Assembly: GCF_003403035.1 (NCBI RefSeq)
Contig: NZ_QURN01000013.1
Span: 62,001-126,000, forward strand
Source of the DNA: Mesorhizobium denitrificans
GTDB lineage: Bacteria > Pseudomonadota > Alphaproteobacteria > Rhizobiales > Rhizobiaceae
Length of the DNA stretch: 64,000 bases
Direction: 5' to 3'
This document shows, piece after piece, positions 1 to 8,601 of the stretch (within the stretch, counting starts at the first letter, position 1; every line of letters starts with the position of its first letter). The notes below the pieces were generated by a model. It was not told the DNA's origin, did no database searches, and was given only the letters and a program-made list of their open reading frames with translations. Position numbers and translations under genes: made by a program.

Positions 1-1107
1 CTGGCTCACGAACCTCTCGAACAGGAGGTTGTTGCGTTCGGGATCAATTGAAGTGATGCCAAGCACGTAGCAGACAGCTGAATTGGCGGCCGAGCCGCGG
101 CCCTGGCAAAGGATGTCCTGGCTGCGGGCGAAGCGGACGATCGAGTTCACAGTGAGAAAGTAGGGCGCGTATTCGAGCGTCTCGATCAGCCGCAGCTCGT
201 GTTTAAGAATGCCAACGACCTTGTCAGGCAGACCCTCGGGGTAACGTTGGGCAGCACCTTCCCAGGTGAGCTTTTCGAGCGCCTGCTGGGCGGTGAGGCC
301 CGGCATGGTCTTCTCCTGAGGGTATTGGTAGGCGAGCTCGTCCATTGAGAAACGGCAGCGGTCGGCGATTTCGATCGTGCGCGCCAGAGCCTCGGGATAG
401 CGGCTGAAGAGCCGCGCCATCTCGTCGCCCGGCTTAAGGTAGCGATCGGCATGACGTTCACGACGGAAGCCGGCGTCGTCGATAGTGACGTTGTGGCGGA
501 TGCAGGTGACAACATCCTGCATCATGCGGCGGCCGGGCTCGTGGAAAAGGACGTCATTGGTGACGACCGTTGGCACGTGCATTGCGGTCGCCAGGTTTGC
601 CAGCTCGTAAAGTCGGAGCTGGTCGTTCGGGCGCCGGCGCAAGGTGAGCGCCAGATAGGCGCGATCACTGAAGGCTTCGCGCAGGCGTCGTAGACGCAAG
701 CCGCAGACGTCATCGGCCTCGTCGGGAACGAGCGCCCCAATCAGCCCTTCGCCGTAGGCGACGACGTCATCCCATTCCAGATGACACTTGGCTTTACCCG
801 CCCTGCCCTTGCCGAGCGAAAGCAGGCGGCAGAGACGCGAATAGGCCGGCCGGTCGGTCGGATAGACCAGCATCGACATGCCGTCGGCGAGATCGAGACG
901 GCAGCCGACGATCAGCCGGACACCTGTCGCCTTCGCCGCTTCGTGGGCGCGCACGATGCCGGCCAGCGAATTGCGATCGACGACAGCCAGTGCCTTGATG
1001 CCAAGCAACGCTGCCTGCGCGAACAGTTCCTCACAGCTGCTCGCCCCGCGCAGGAAACTGAAATGCGAGGTGACCTGCAGCTCGGCATACCGGGCTCTGC
1101 CAGTCAT
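1..1107 (-). CDS. dnaE2: Error-prone DNA polymerase DnaE2 (ImuC), N-terminal part, runs off the window
   Basis: This is the start of the catalytic subunit of the SOS mutasome, a C-family polymerase that works with ImuA and ImuB in error-prone bypass of DNA damage. The frame is open from the ATG at 1107 to the window edge (369 codons). The N-terminus carries the PHP domain typical of DnaE proteins ([20 protein letters not shown] near residue 10), followed by the start of the polymerase region ([20 protein letters not shown] near residue 340). The ATG overlaps the imuB stop as ATGA, which indicates translational coupling in an imuA-imuB-dnaE2 operon. The rest lies outside the window, so an intact 3' end cannot be judged. 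Confidence 0.93.
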   Translation of the reverse strand, partial: MTGRARYAELQVTSHFSFLRGASSCEELFAQAALLGIKALAVVDRNSLAGIVRAHEAAKATGVRLIVGCRLDLADGMSMLVYPTDRPAYSRLCRLLSLGKGRAGKAKCHLEWDDVVAYGEGLIGALVPDEADDVCGLRLRRLREAFSDRAYLALTLRRRPNDQLRLYELANLATAMHVPTVVTNDVLFHEPGRRMMQDVVTCIRHNVTIDDAGFRRERHADRYLKPGDEMARLFSRYPEALARTIEIADRCRFSMDELAYQYPQEKTMPGLTAQQALEKLTWEGAAQRYPEGLPDKVVGILKHELRLIETLEYAPYFLTVNSIVRFARSQDILCQGRGSAANSAVCYVLGITSIDPERNNLLFERFVSQ

Positions 1108-2633
1108 CCGAAGATCCCGTGCAGGAACCATTTGTGCGATCCGGTCGCGGCGTCCTCACCATCGCCGGCGCGATAGACCCAGTAGCGCTCTCCGTTCTCG
1201 TCCTCGACCTGGAAATAGTCTCTCACCGCCACGAGCTCGGCGTCGCGCTTCCACCATTCCCCGAACACGCGCTCCGGCCCGTCCGCCCGCTTCACGCGCC
1301 GGCGAACGCCGCGCCAGGTGAAGGTCACGGGCGGATGGTCGGGGAGAAGCGCCACTGTCTCGATCTGCTCGGGTCGAGGCAGCAACCGTGACGGTCGCGG
1401 CCAATGGCCGGGCCAGCCTTCGCCGGTGTCGGGCGCCATCGGCGCAATGCGCTGAACGGAGCGTTCGGGAACGTCGCTCTGCACCGGGGCGAAACGATAG
1501 AGCCGGTCCTCGCCGACACGGTTGGCAAGGATGTCGATCACATCCGAGACATCAGCTTCCGGCGCCTCGGCAAGCGAAGAGATCGTCTGTTTCGCGTGCA
1601 GCGGTTCGGCGACGGTCGCGGCAAGCCGCATCAGTTCGATGCCGAAGCCCGGATCGATCGTCTCGATCTTATCGGTGAGGAGCCGGGTCAAGCGCTTCGT
1701 GTCGCGAACCGGCGTTGCTGTGCTGACACGGATCGCCTCGATGCGATTGTCGACCAGGAAGAACAAAAAATCGAGCCGGCGTGCGCCAAGCCCTAGCGTC
1801 TCCAGTTCAGCGCAGAGCTCGGCTACCAGCTTGCCGGTATAGCGGGCAATCGTTTCAGCCGCGCCGATCGGTTCGGCAAAATTGCGGCGTACCTCGACGA
1901 TCTCCTCCGCCCGGATCGGCTCGATCGGTTCGCTCACCCGTCCGAACGCCTGGTCGAGACGGCGACCGGGTTCTGGTCCAAAACGCAGGGCGAGCGAAGC
2001 CCGCGGCGTGCCTGCAAGATCCGCGATTGTCTCGAAGCCGAGCCGCCGCAGGCTATCGATCGTAACGGCGGGCAGACGAAGGGCAGCGACCGGCAAAGGC
2101 AGGATCGCTTCGGCGGTTTCGCCGGACGGTACCACAAGGGTCTGCTGTCTACCGAAGCGGGCCAGTGCGTGAGCTGCGCCCCAGGTGTCGGCAACCGCAG
2201 CACGCGCGGTGAGGCCAGACGCGCCAAGACGATCCGCCATTTGGGCGAGCATTGCAGCTTCGCCGCCATGCAGATGATCGGCGCCAGTCGTGTCGATCAC
2301 GAGGCCGTTCGGCGGATCGGCCGCAGCGATCGGCGAATAGCGGCGAAGCGCCCAAAGCGCCAATCGCTCGAGCGCCATTTCGTCGGCATCGGGCTCAGCA
2401 TCATGAACGACCAGACCCGGGACCAGCGCCTGCGCCTTGCTCGCCGGCATGCCGATGCGCAGGCCGGCTGCGTACGCTGCCGCGTCGGCGGCGAGCACGA
2501 CACGGCGACGACCGTCACGGCCGATAAGGACGAGCGGCGTCTCAGGCGGAGGCGCGGCGTCGCCCGATTTCCTTCTCCTTCTGAAGCGGTCTGTCGGCCA
2601 CCTCGGAAGGAAGAGCGATACGACCCTTGGCAT
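1104..2633 (-). CDS. imuB: ImuB, Y-family-like polymerase subunit of the SOS mutasome
   Basis: ImuB is a catalytically inactive Y-family relative that bridges the beta clamp, ImuA and DnaE2 during damage-induced mutagenesis. The protein begins [16 protein letters not shown], the usual ImuB start, so I use the ATG at 2633 instead of one nine codons upstream. The middle holds a Y-family little-finger-like region and the C-terminus ends in a tail rich in W, R and Y ([20 protein letters not shown]). About 509 residues is normal for the family. The gene overlaps the end of imuA by about 90 bp and overlaps dnaE2 by 4 bp, so all three are translated as one unit. Confidence 0.93.
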   Translation of the reverse strand: MPRVVSLFLPRWPTDRFRRRRKSGDAAPPPETPLVLIGRDGRRRVVLAADAAAYAAGLRIGMPASKAQALVPGLVVHDAEPDADEMALERLALWALRRYSPIAAADPPNGLVIDTTGADHLHGGEAAMLAQMADRLGASGLTARAAVADTWGAAHALARFGRQQTLVVPSGETAEAILPLPVAALRLPAVTIDSLRRLGFETIADLAGTPRASLALRFGPEPGRRLDQAFGRVSEPIEPIRAEEIVEVRRNFAEPIGAAETIARYTGKLVAELCAELETLGLGARRLDFLFFLVDNRIEAIRVSTATPVRDTKRLTRLLTDKIETIDPGFGIELMRLAATVAEPLHAKQTISSLAEAPEADVSDVIDILANRVGEDRLYRFAPVQSDVPERSVQRIAPMAPDTGEGWPGHWPRPSRLLPRPEQIETVALLPDHPPVTFTWRGVRRRVKRADGPERVFGEWWKRDAELVAVRDYFQVEDENGERYWVYRAGDGEDAATGSHKWFLHGIFG

Positions 2634-3306
2634 CGCATGCCTCCACTGTAAAATCCGCACTCTCCCCTGCCCTGCATCGGATCAACTCAAGCTGCCAGCG
2701 CGCGCGTCCCACCCCCTGCACGGGCAACGGCGTCGACGGCAGGACCGAAACCCGCCAGCGGGTTGCGGCGGCTGTCGGCTGGCCGAAATCCGTGGCCTCC
2801 GTCTGACGCCGCCAGCGGCGAATGGCGATGCCGATGGCGCCGGAGCTTTCGGCGGCGAGCTGAAGCCGCCGTGACGCGGTCATCGAAAGCCGGGCAATCT
2901 CGGCAACGACAGCGCCAAAGCCACCACGAAGACCCTCTTCGAAGCAGGCGAGAACAGATTTTTCGTCCCCGGCCTCAACATAGATCACCCTTCCCGGTGG
3001 CAGGCCGGCCTGTTCAATCGCCGGCGCAAACAGGTCCGGCCGGGTAACGCACCACAGCACCTTGCCAGCTGTGCGCGCCGCAATTCCGGCGGCAAAGAGT
3101 GCTGCCGCGGCGCCATCCAGCGCGCCGTTGCCGCCACCGGCAACCTCATGCAGCGCCCCTAACGCCAGCCCTCCTCCCGGTAGAACCCTGTCGATCGCCG
3201 GAACGCCGAAGGAAAGGACCTCGCGCCGGCGTGCAGAACCGCCCTCGAGGCGCGCGATGCGTTCCCGAAGTTCGGACAATGCAAACCTGTTCGAGGACAT
3301 GGCCAT
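2542..3306 (-). CDS. imuA: ImuA, RecA-like accessory protein of the SOS mutasome
   Basis: ImuA is a RecA/SulA-like protein needed for DnaE2/ImuB mutagenesis. The sequence shows the family pattern: SELRERIARLEG at the N-terminus, FGVPAIDRVLPGGGLALGALHE in the RecA-like core, and a C-terminal region with WRVSVLPS and WQLELIRCRAGE. The longest frame starts at 3372, but that start would place the LexA operator (3338-3352) inside the coding region, so I prefer MAMSSNRF at 3306 (or the second Met at 3300). It is the first gene of the imuA-imuB-dnaE2 operon. Confidence 0.9.
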   Translation of the reverse strand: MAMSSNRFALSELRERIARLEGGSARRREVLSFGVPAIDRVLPGGGLALGALHEVAGGGNGALDGAAAALFAAGIAARTAGKVLWCVTRPDLFAPAIEQAGLPPGRVIYVEAGDEKSVLACFEEGLRGGFGAVVAEIARLSMTASRRLQLAAESSGAIGIAIRRWRRQTEATDFGQPTAAATRWRVSVLPSTPLPVQGVGRARWQLELIRCRAGESADFTVEACDAKGRIALPSEVADRPLQKEKEIGRRRASA

Positions 3307-3337
3307 GCCCGTCGCATTCGTCTCCGTTTTTCGATTT

Positions 3338-3352
3338 GTTCTATTTTTGTTC
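3338..3352 (-). promoter_or_regulatory. LexA (SOS) box upstream of imuA
   Basis: The sequence GTTC-TATTTTT-GTTC matches the alphaproteobacterial LexA operator GTTC-N7-GTTC exactly. It lies 32 bp upstream of the preferred imuA start, where a repressor would block transcription of the mutasome operon. The site is seen directly; LexA control is inferred from the known consensus. Confidence 0.9.
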
Positions 3353-3441
3353 TCAACAGCCGCAAGAGTCAATCGAGCTGATTGCGCAAAGCTGCGATGG
3401 CAAATATGGCGTGGTGCTGACCAAAGTTTGAATACAAATTC

Positions 3442-3490
3442 TGGTCAGTCATCCTATGCTGGTTGCTACTGACCAATTTTTATATATAAT
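3442..3490 (+). promoter_or_regulatory. Promoter and candidate operator of the abiE-gaj operon
   Basis: A sigma-70-like promoter is visible: TTGCTA at 3463-3468 and TATAAT at 3485-3490, with a 16-bp spacer. An inverted repeat TGGTCAGT (3442-3449) and ACTGACCA (3468-3475) overlaps the -35 element, and another GGTCAG follows at 3495-3500 before the ATG at 3514. AbiEi-type antitoxins of known systems repress their own promoter through inverted repeats, so this is the likely autoregulatory site. That binding is inference. Confidence 0.6.
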
Positions 3491-3513
3491 CTTCGGTCAG
3501 AAATGGTACCCAA

Positions 3514-4242
3514 ATGCCCGACCCGACGTCCGACACGCTCGATCGCATTCACGACCGGATGGCCCAGGCCGCGCCGGCCGGGGTTTGGTCGCGGGCGGAC
3601 TTCCTCGACATCGGGACACCGAATGCCGTCGAGAAGGCGCTGCAACGGCTGACCCTGCGAGGCGATATCCGCCGGCCCTATCGCGGTCTCTATGACAAGC
3701 CCAGCGTCAGCACGCTGACCGGCAAGATGGTGTTTCCACCTCGCTCCTCCTTCATCGACGCGATCGCGCGGCGCGACAAACTGCGCGTCCTTGTCGACGG
3801 GATGACCGCCGCAAACGATCTCGGCTTGACGACGGCCGTCCCGGCGCGCTCGACGATCTATGCCGATACCTATCCCCGAACGATCGAGATCGAAGCCAAC
3901 GCCGGCGATCCGAAGGCGGCCATGCCGGTCATTTACAAGCTCGATTTCAAGCGCATCGCGGCCAAGACGGCATTTTGGGCTGGGCGGCCGGCCATGCGGG
4001 TGGTTCAGGCGCTCACATGGTTTCGCGACGAGAGGTCGAGCTTTGATGCCGCCGTGAACGGCATCGTACGGCACCTCGCGCGGGACCCGAACCGCGAGAA
4101 GGTCGTGGACGATCTGCGCGACAACATTCATGCGGTCCCCGCGTGGATGTATCCGCTGGCAGAGACAATTACGCGCAGAATCGCCGAGGATCGAACCGAA
4201 ACAGACACGCAGAAGGGCGATCATGCAGAAGACGTTCATTGA
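3514..4242 (+). CDS. AbiEi-type antitoxin (DUF6088-like), type IV toxin-antitoxin
   Basis: A 242-residue protein with an N-terminal winged-helix region (WSRADFLDIGTPNAVEKALQ, then LRGDIRRPYRGLYDKP) and a C-terminal domain, the layout of DUF6088/AbiEi antitoxins. These repress their operon and counteract the nucleotidyltransferase toxin without direct binding. The start codon follows a clear promoter with an inverted-repeat operator. The 3' end overlaps the toxin start by 20 bp. It is the first gene of a four-gene run that continues into the Gabija-like pair. The family call rests on motif reading and on the toxin next to it. Confidence 0.75.
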   Translation: MPDPTSDTLDRIHDRMAQAAPAGVWSRADFLDIGTPNAVEKALQRLTLRGDIRRPYRGLYDKPSVSTLTGKMVFPPRSSFIDAIARRDKLRVLVDGMTAANDLGLTTAVPARSTIYADTYPRTIEIEANAGDPKAAMPVIYKLDFKRIAAKTAFWAGRPAMRVVQALTWFRDERSSFDAAVNGIVRHLARDPNREKVVDDLRDNIHAVPAWMYPLAETITRRIAEDRTETDTQKGDHAEDVH

Positions 4243-5335
4243 GATCCTGCGCTCGAGCGTCGGTGAACGCCGTGCTCTCTTCGAGACGGTCGCGGCCCAT
4301 CTGGAAACACAAGCGGCGAACGTCGAAAAGGATCTCTACGTCTGCTGGGTGCTCGACTTCCTGTTCAACCGCCGCGGAGGCGATCCGATTGGTCTTTACT
4401 TCAAGGGCGGCACCAGCCTCAGCAAAGCGTATGGATTGATCCGCCGATTCTCCGAGGACATCGACATCGGCATCTACAAAGCCGATCTCCACGTCCCGCT
4501 CGAAGCCGACATTGCCGCCCTGCCCTCCGTCAATCAGCAGCAACGCGCGCTCGCTGACAAAGTCGATGAGGCCGCGCGGCAATATATCTCCGGACCGCTG
4601 AGGGAGCTGCTGGCCAAGGAGCTCACGGCCGTCGAAGAGGCAGCCGAGCGGCCAGGTCATTTTTCGCTGGGTTTCGGCTTTGATCTTTATCGCAACAAGG
4701 AAGCGCTCGACATTCTGGTGCTGGGCTACAAGAGCGTTTTCGAGTCCGCGGGCGGCTATGTACAGGCGGCAGTCCGCATAGAGGGCGGCGCGCGCCCCGA
4801 CCCCGAGCCGGCTGAGCCGCGGGAGATCGTGCCCTATTTAGCTGGCGAAATGCCGGACGGGCCGAGCCTGACTGTTCGGAACGTGACGACGGTGAAGCCG
4901 GAGCGGACCTTCTGGGAGAAGGTGCTGATCCTGCATGCGATGACGGAGATGACAGAGAAGCGGCGTCAGGATGCCAATCCGGAGCGACCCGTGCCCGACC
5001 TCAATCGGTACTCACGTCATTACTACGACGTCCATCAGATCTGGACCCATCCCGACTACGGTGTCGCAACTGCATCCATGCGCGAGCTTGCCGAGGCCTG
5101 CCGACAGCACAAGCAGCTGATGTTTCGCGCGCCCGATCATCGCTACGACCACGCGGTGCCGGGCAGCTATCGCCTGGTCCCGACGGAAGACATGCGAGCC
5201 AAGCTCGCAGCGGACTACCAGCGGATGTCGGCGATGATTTTCGGAACGCCGCCCGCTTTCGCGGAGGTCATGGCGAGCATCGAGGCGCTCGAGCAATATC
5301 TCAACGTCGCGCCGGCCAATGTCGGGGCATCATGA
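4223..5335 (+). CDS. AbiEii-type nucleotidyltransferase toxin
   Basis: Type IV toxin of the AbiEii/AbiGii family, a nucleotidyltransferase-fold protein that stops growth, often as abortive phage defence. The start at 4223 is chosen because AGAAGGG lies just upstream; a longer frame begins at 4130 inside the antitoxin. The catalytic signature is near residues 55-80: KGGTSLSKAYGLI followed by RFSEDIDIGI, that is the GGTSL motif and the DxD acidic pair. A conserved RTFWEKVLILHAM segment lies near residue 235. At 370 residues it is within the family range. Confidence 0.85.
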   Translation: MQKTFIEILRSSVGERRALFETVAAHLETQAANVEKDLYVCWVLDFLFNRRGGDPIGLYFKGGTSLSKAYGLIRRFSEDIDIGIYKADLHVPLEADIAALPSVNQQQRALADKVDEAARQYISGPLRELLAKELTAVEEAAERPGHFSLGFGFDLYRNKEALDILVLGYKSVFESAGGYVQAAVRIEGGARPDPEPAEPREIVPYLAGEMPDGPSLTVRNVTTVKPERTFWEKVLILHAMTEMTEKRRQDANPERPVPDLNRYSRHYYDVHQIWTHPDYGVATASMRELAEACRQHKQLMFRAPDHRYDHAVPGSYRLVPTEDMRAKLAADYQRMSAMIFGTPPAFAEVMASIEALEQYLNVAPANVGAS

Positions 5336-5428
5336 GCGTCGCGCCCTTTGCCAGCGTCGAACCTCCTGCGCCATGTCGAGCAGAAAGATGCCTCAATCAC
5401 CGAACATGTCGGTGAGAGGACGGCATAG
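5332..5428 (+). pseudogene. Possible remnant of a small gene between abiEii and gajA
   Basis: An ATG at 5332 overlaps the toxin stop (ATGA) and starts a short frame. One base out of phase, the same stretch reads NLLRHVEQKDASITEHVGER up to a stop at 5428, which looks more protein-like than the first frame. This suggests a short coding sequence broken by a frameshift or deletion. It may also be chance, and I recognise no family. Confidence 0.2.
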
Positions 5429-5469
5429 GGGAAAGCCGACACGGCCATGTCCTGGGGGAGTGGAACGGC

Positions 5470-7188
5470 ATGACATTGATCCGAGTGCTCGAAATCGAGA
5501 ACTTTCGCGCGATCAGGAAGCTTCGTTGGTTGCCGGGTCCGGGCGTAAATTGTCTGATTGGGCCGGGCGACAGCGGAAAATCCACTATCCTCGACGCCAT
5601 CGACCTGTGCCTCGGCGCACGGCGATCGCTGTCCTTTACGGATGTGGATTTTCACGGGATCGATTTTGATCAGCCCATCCGCATTTCCGTGACCTTTGGT
5701 GCCCTTGATGAGCCGCTTAAGAACATAGACGCGTATGGCGATTTCCTCGTGGGATTCAACGCCGGCACCGGCATCATCGAGCCCGAACCGGGAGCGGGGA
5801 TCGAAACGGCGCTGACCCTGCAACTCACGGTGCGGAGTGATCTCGAGCCGGAATGGTCGTTGATATCGCCTCGCGCCCAGGCCGCGGGACGCACGCGCAA
5901 CCTCAACTGGGCTGATCGCACGCGAACTGCGCCGGCGCGCCTCGGCGTTACCGGGGATACTCATCTGACGTGGCGCCGCGGCTCCGTGCTGAGCAAGCTC
6001 ACCGGAGGCAAGGCGGATACGTCGAGCGAACTGACCCGTTTGGCCCGCGAGATGCGGGATGCGTTCGACCAGGCGGGACTCAAGGAACTCGACGATTCTC
6101 TGAAGCTCGTCACCGCCGCCGCTGGCGAAATGGGCGTGCCGGTCGGCGCGGCCGTACAGGCCCTTATCGATGCCGGCTCGATAAGCTTCACGGGCGGGAC
6201 GATCTCGCTGCACGATGAGAACGGCATACCGCTGAGGTCACTCGGCCTGGGCTCGTCGCGTCTGCTGATTGCGGCCTTGCAGCGGAAAGCCGCGGACAAG
6301 GCAACGACCTTCCTGATCGATGAACTCGAATACGGTCTGGAGCCGCACCGTATCATCCGGTTGCTGGGAGCGCTCGGTGCAAAGGAACAGGTGCCGCCGT
6401 TGCAGGTCTTTGCAACAACTCACTCTCCGACGACCGTCACGGAATTGAGCGCTCATCAACTGCATATCGTCCGAGAAAAGGGCGGAGAGCACATTGTCAC
6501 GCGCGCCAGCGACGCCGGCGACGTGCAGGGCACAGTCCGTGCTCACGCCCATGCCCTGCTTGCCACCTCGATCGTTGTGTGTGAAGGCGGCAGTGAGATC
6601 GGCCTCATGCGCGGCCTGGATCAGCACTTTACCGCAGCGGGCAACAGGTCGCTGGCGGCTTGCGGCGCCACTCTCGTCAACGGCAATGGCGACGAAACCT
6701 TCAGCCGCGCCAATGCACTTCAGTCTCTCGGATATCGGGTGGCAATTCTACGGGACAGCGACAAGCCCGCGCCGGCGGCTGCGGAAGCGACTTTCCTGGC
6801 GGGCGGCGGGCACGTCTTCGACTGGGGCGGCGGGCGGGCGCTGGAGCAGGAACTCTTCGCCGCGCTTCCGGACGGACCGGCTGGCAAGCTGTTGGAACTC
6901 GCCATCGAGGTTAAGGACCGCGCACTGGTGGAGGCGCATGTCAAGACCATCTCGAACGGAGCGACGTCGCTGAGCGATCTTGAAATCGAAGTGCTGCTTG
7001 ACGGCCTCAGCCCCGATAGCCGCACGCTTCTCGGCAATGCGGCCGCACGCTTCGGCTGGCTGAAAACCATCACGACCATGGAAACAGCGGGGCGAACCAT
7101 TGTCGGGCCGGCCTACGACGACACCGACATCAGCCTGACAGGCGTGATGGACGGCGTCTTGGACTGGGTTGCAGATGGCGCCCGCTGA
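5470..7188 (+). CDS. gajA: GajA-like OLD-family ATPase and TOPRIM endonuclease (Gabija-like)
   Basis: Predicted nuclease subunit of a Gabija-like anti-phage system. An N-terminal ABC-type ATPase has a Walker A at residues 32-40 (GPGDSGKST), a Walker B in FLIDELEYGLEPH, and the H-loop ATTHSPTT. A C-terminal TOPRIM domain follows: IVVCEGGSEIGLMRGL supplies the first glutamate and ILRDSDKP the DxD pair. This order, a length of 572 residues and an adjacent UvrD-like helicase match the GajA-GajB arrangement. GajA nicks DNA and is held in check by nucleotides in the studied systems. The start is preceded by GGGGGAG. Its 3' end overlaps gajB by 20 bp. Other OLD-family systems share the domains, so the Gabija label is likely but not certain. 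Confidence 0.78.
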   Translation: MTLIRVLEIENFRAIRKLRWLPGPGVNCLIGPGDSGKSTILDAIDLCLGARRSLSFTDVDFHGIDFDQPIRISVTFGALDEPLKNIDAYGDFLVGFNAGTGIIEPEPGAGIETALTLQLTVRSDLEPEWSLISPRAQAAGRTRNLNWADRTRTAPARLGVTGDTHLTWRRGSVLSKLTGGKADTSSELTRLAREMRDAFDQAGLKELDDSLKLVTAAAGEMGVPVGAAVQALIDAGSISFTGGTISLHDENGIPLRSLGLGSSRLLIAALQRKAADKATTFLIDELEYGLEPHRIIRLLGALGAKEQVPPLQVFATTHSPTTVTELSAHQLHIVREKGGEHIVTRASDAGDVQGTVRAHAHALLATSIVVCEGGSEIGLMRGLDQHFTAAGNRSLAACGATLVNGNGDETFSRANALQSLGYRVAILRDSDKPAPAAAEATFLAGGGHVFDWGGGRALEQELFAALPDGPAGKLLELAIEVKDRALVEAHVKTISNGATSLSDLEIEVLLDGLSPDSRTLLGNAAARFGWLKTITTMETAGRTIVGPAYDDTDISLTGVMDGVLDWVADGAR

Positions 7189-8593
7189 AATCGATCTCCG
7201 AACGATAACCCGCGGGCTGGTGATCGCACCGGCCGGCTGCGGCAAGACGCAGCTTATTGTCGATGCCTTGGCTCGGCACGACACGGCGAAGCCAATTCTG
7301 GTGCTGACCCATACCAATGCCGGAGTGGCCGCGCTGCGCGGTCGCCTGGAAAAGATCGGGGTGAAGCCGGCTGCATATCGCGCCGCGACGCTCGACGGCT
7401 TTGCGATCCGGCTCATATCGACATTTCCGCAGCGGGCGGGACACGATCCTAGGATCGTCAGCGGCGCACGCCCAAACTACGACGCCATCCGGAATGCCGC
7501 AGCGAGCCTGGTAGCGGCCGGGCACCTGCACGACGTCCTGGCCGCCAGCTATGAGCAACTGTTCGTGGACGAGTATCAGGATTGTTCGATCCGCCAGCAT
7601 GCGCTGGTGACCTGGCTCGCCCAAAGCCTGCCGACAGCAATCGTGGGAGACCCCTTTCAATCCATTTTCGGCTTCGGCGGGGACCCGTTGGCGGACTGGC
7701 AGAAGGAGGTTGTCGCGTTCTTCCCCGTGGTCGGGGAACTCAAGACCCCTTGGAGATGGATCAATGCAGGGGCTCCCGAACTGGGGCAGTGGTTGCTGTC
7801 GATACGACCCGAGCTCGCAAGAGGCGCGCCGATCGATCTGCGCGCAGCGCCTGCTGGTGTCACATGGATCCAGCTCGACGGCCGGCGGGATGACGCGCTT
7901 CGTCTCGCGGCCGCCGCTGTCGCAGCTCCTGGCGACACGAAGGTTCTGATTATCGGCGATAGCATCGATCCCCGCGGCCAGCGTCGGTTCGCGCGCCAGG
8001 TCGATGGCGCGGTGACGGTCGAGGCGGTGGACCTGCGTGACCTCACCGATTTTGGTGCGTCGCTCGATCTTGGCCGACCGGAAGCATTATCCGTGGTGGC
8101 CGACTTTGCTGAGAATCTGATGAGCAACTTTTCCGCGGACGACCTTGTGCGTTCGACCGCATCGGCTAGGGCGGGCACGCTCGGCCGCGCCTTGTCGGAC
8201 ATGGAACGGGCTGCCGTAATTTTCGAGGAAGAGCGAACGCCAGGCGCCGTCTCGGACCTGCTCGTTGCGATCAACCGGGCCGGTGGAGTGCGATGCTATC
8301 GACCGGCGGTCCTTGCAGCGGCACAAAGAGCCTTGCAGCTTGCGGCTTCACCCGAAGGACCGTCGTTCCGTGAGGCCACGGTCGCGATCCGCGAACAGTC
8401 GCGGCTCGTCGGACGACCACTGGCCAGGCGCTCCGTCGGCAGCACTCTGCTCCTCAAGGGGCTCGAGGCCGACATCTGCGTTGTTCTCAACGCCGGCGCT
8501 CTCAATGCCCGCAACCTTTATGTCGCGATGACGCGTGGATCTCGCCACGTGCTGGTCTGTTCCGCGTCGGCGATCCTCAATCCGGCCTGGTGA
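7169..8593 (+). CDS. gajB: GajB-like UvrD-family helicase (Gabija-like)
   Basis: A 474-residue superfamily 1 helicase-like protein paired with the OLD nuclease. Visible motifs are Walker A APAGCGKTQLI (residues 20-30), motif II FVDEYQDC, motif III GDPFQSIFGFGG, motif V STLLLKGLEADIC and motif VI YVAMTRG. It is much shorter than UvrD or AddA because the 1B/2B insertions are reduced, as in GajB. In Gabija the helicase-like subunit senses DNA ends or nucleotide depletion and completes the complex with GajA. It is the last gene of the plus operon and ends 8 bp from the stop of the convergent AddA-like gene. Confidence 0.78.
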   Translation: MQMAPAEIDLRTITRGLVIAPAGCGKTQLIVDALARHDTAKPILVLTHTNAGVAALRGRLEKIGVKPAAYRAATLDGFAIRLISTFPQRAGHDPRIVSGARPNYDAIRNAAASLVAAGHLHDVLAASYEQLFVDEYQDCSIRQHALVTWLAQSLPTAIVGDPFQSIFGFGGDPLADWQKEVVAFFPVVGELKTPWRWINAGAPELGQWLLSIRPELARGAPIDLRAAPAGVTWIQLDGRRDDALRLAAAAVAAPGDTKVLIIGDSIDPRGQRRFARQVDGAVTVEAVDLRDLTDFGASLDLGRPEALSVVADFAENLMSNFSADDLVRSTASARAGTLGRALSDMERAAVIFEEERTPGAVSDLLVAINRAGGVRCYRPAVLAAAQRALQLAASPEGPSFREATVAIREQSRLVGRPLARRSVGSTLLLKGLEADICVVLNAGALNARNLYVAMTRGSRHVLVCSASAILNPAW

Positions 8594-8601
8594 ATTCCCT
8601 A

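Noticed and set aside
1119-2655. Many plus-strand frames across the imu genes
   Set aside because: They are shadow frames of GC-rich coding DNA on the other strand, without motifs or ribosome sites.
4130-4222. Longer start of the AbiEii toxin
   Set aside because: The extension lies inside the antitoxin gene, lacks a ribosome site and is not in the family pattern, whereas the ATG at 4223 has one.
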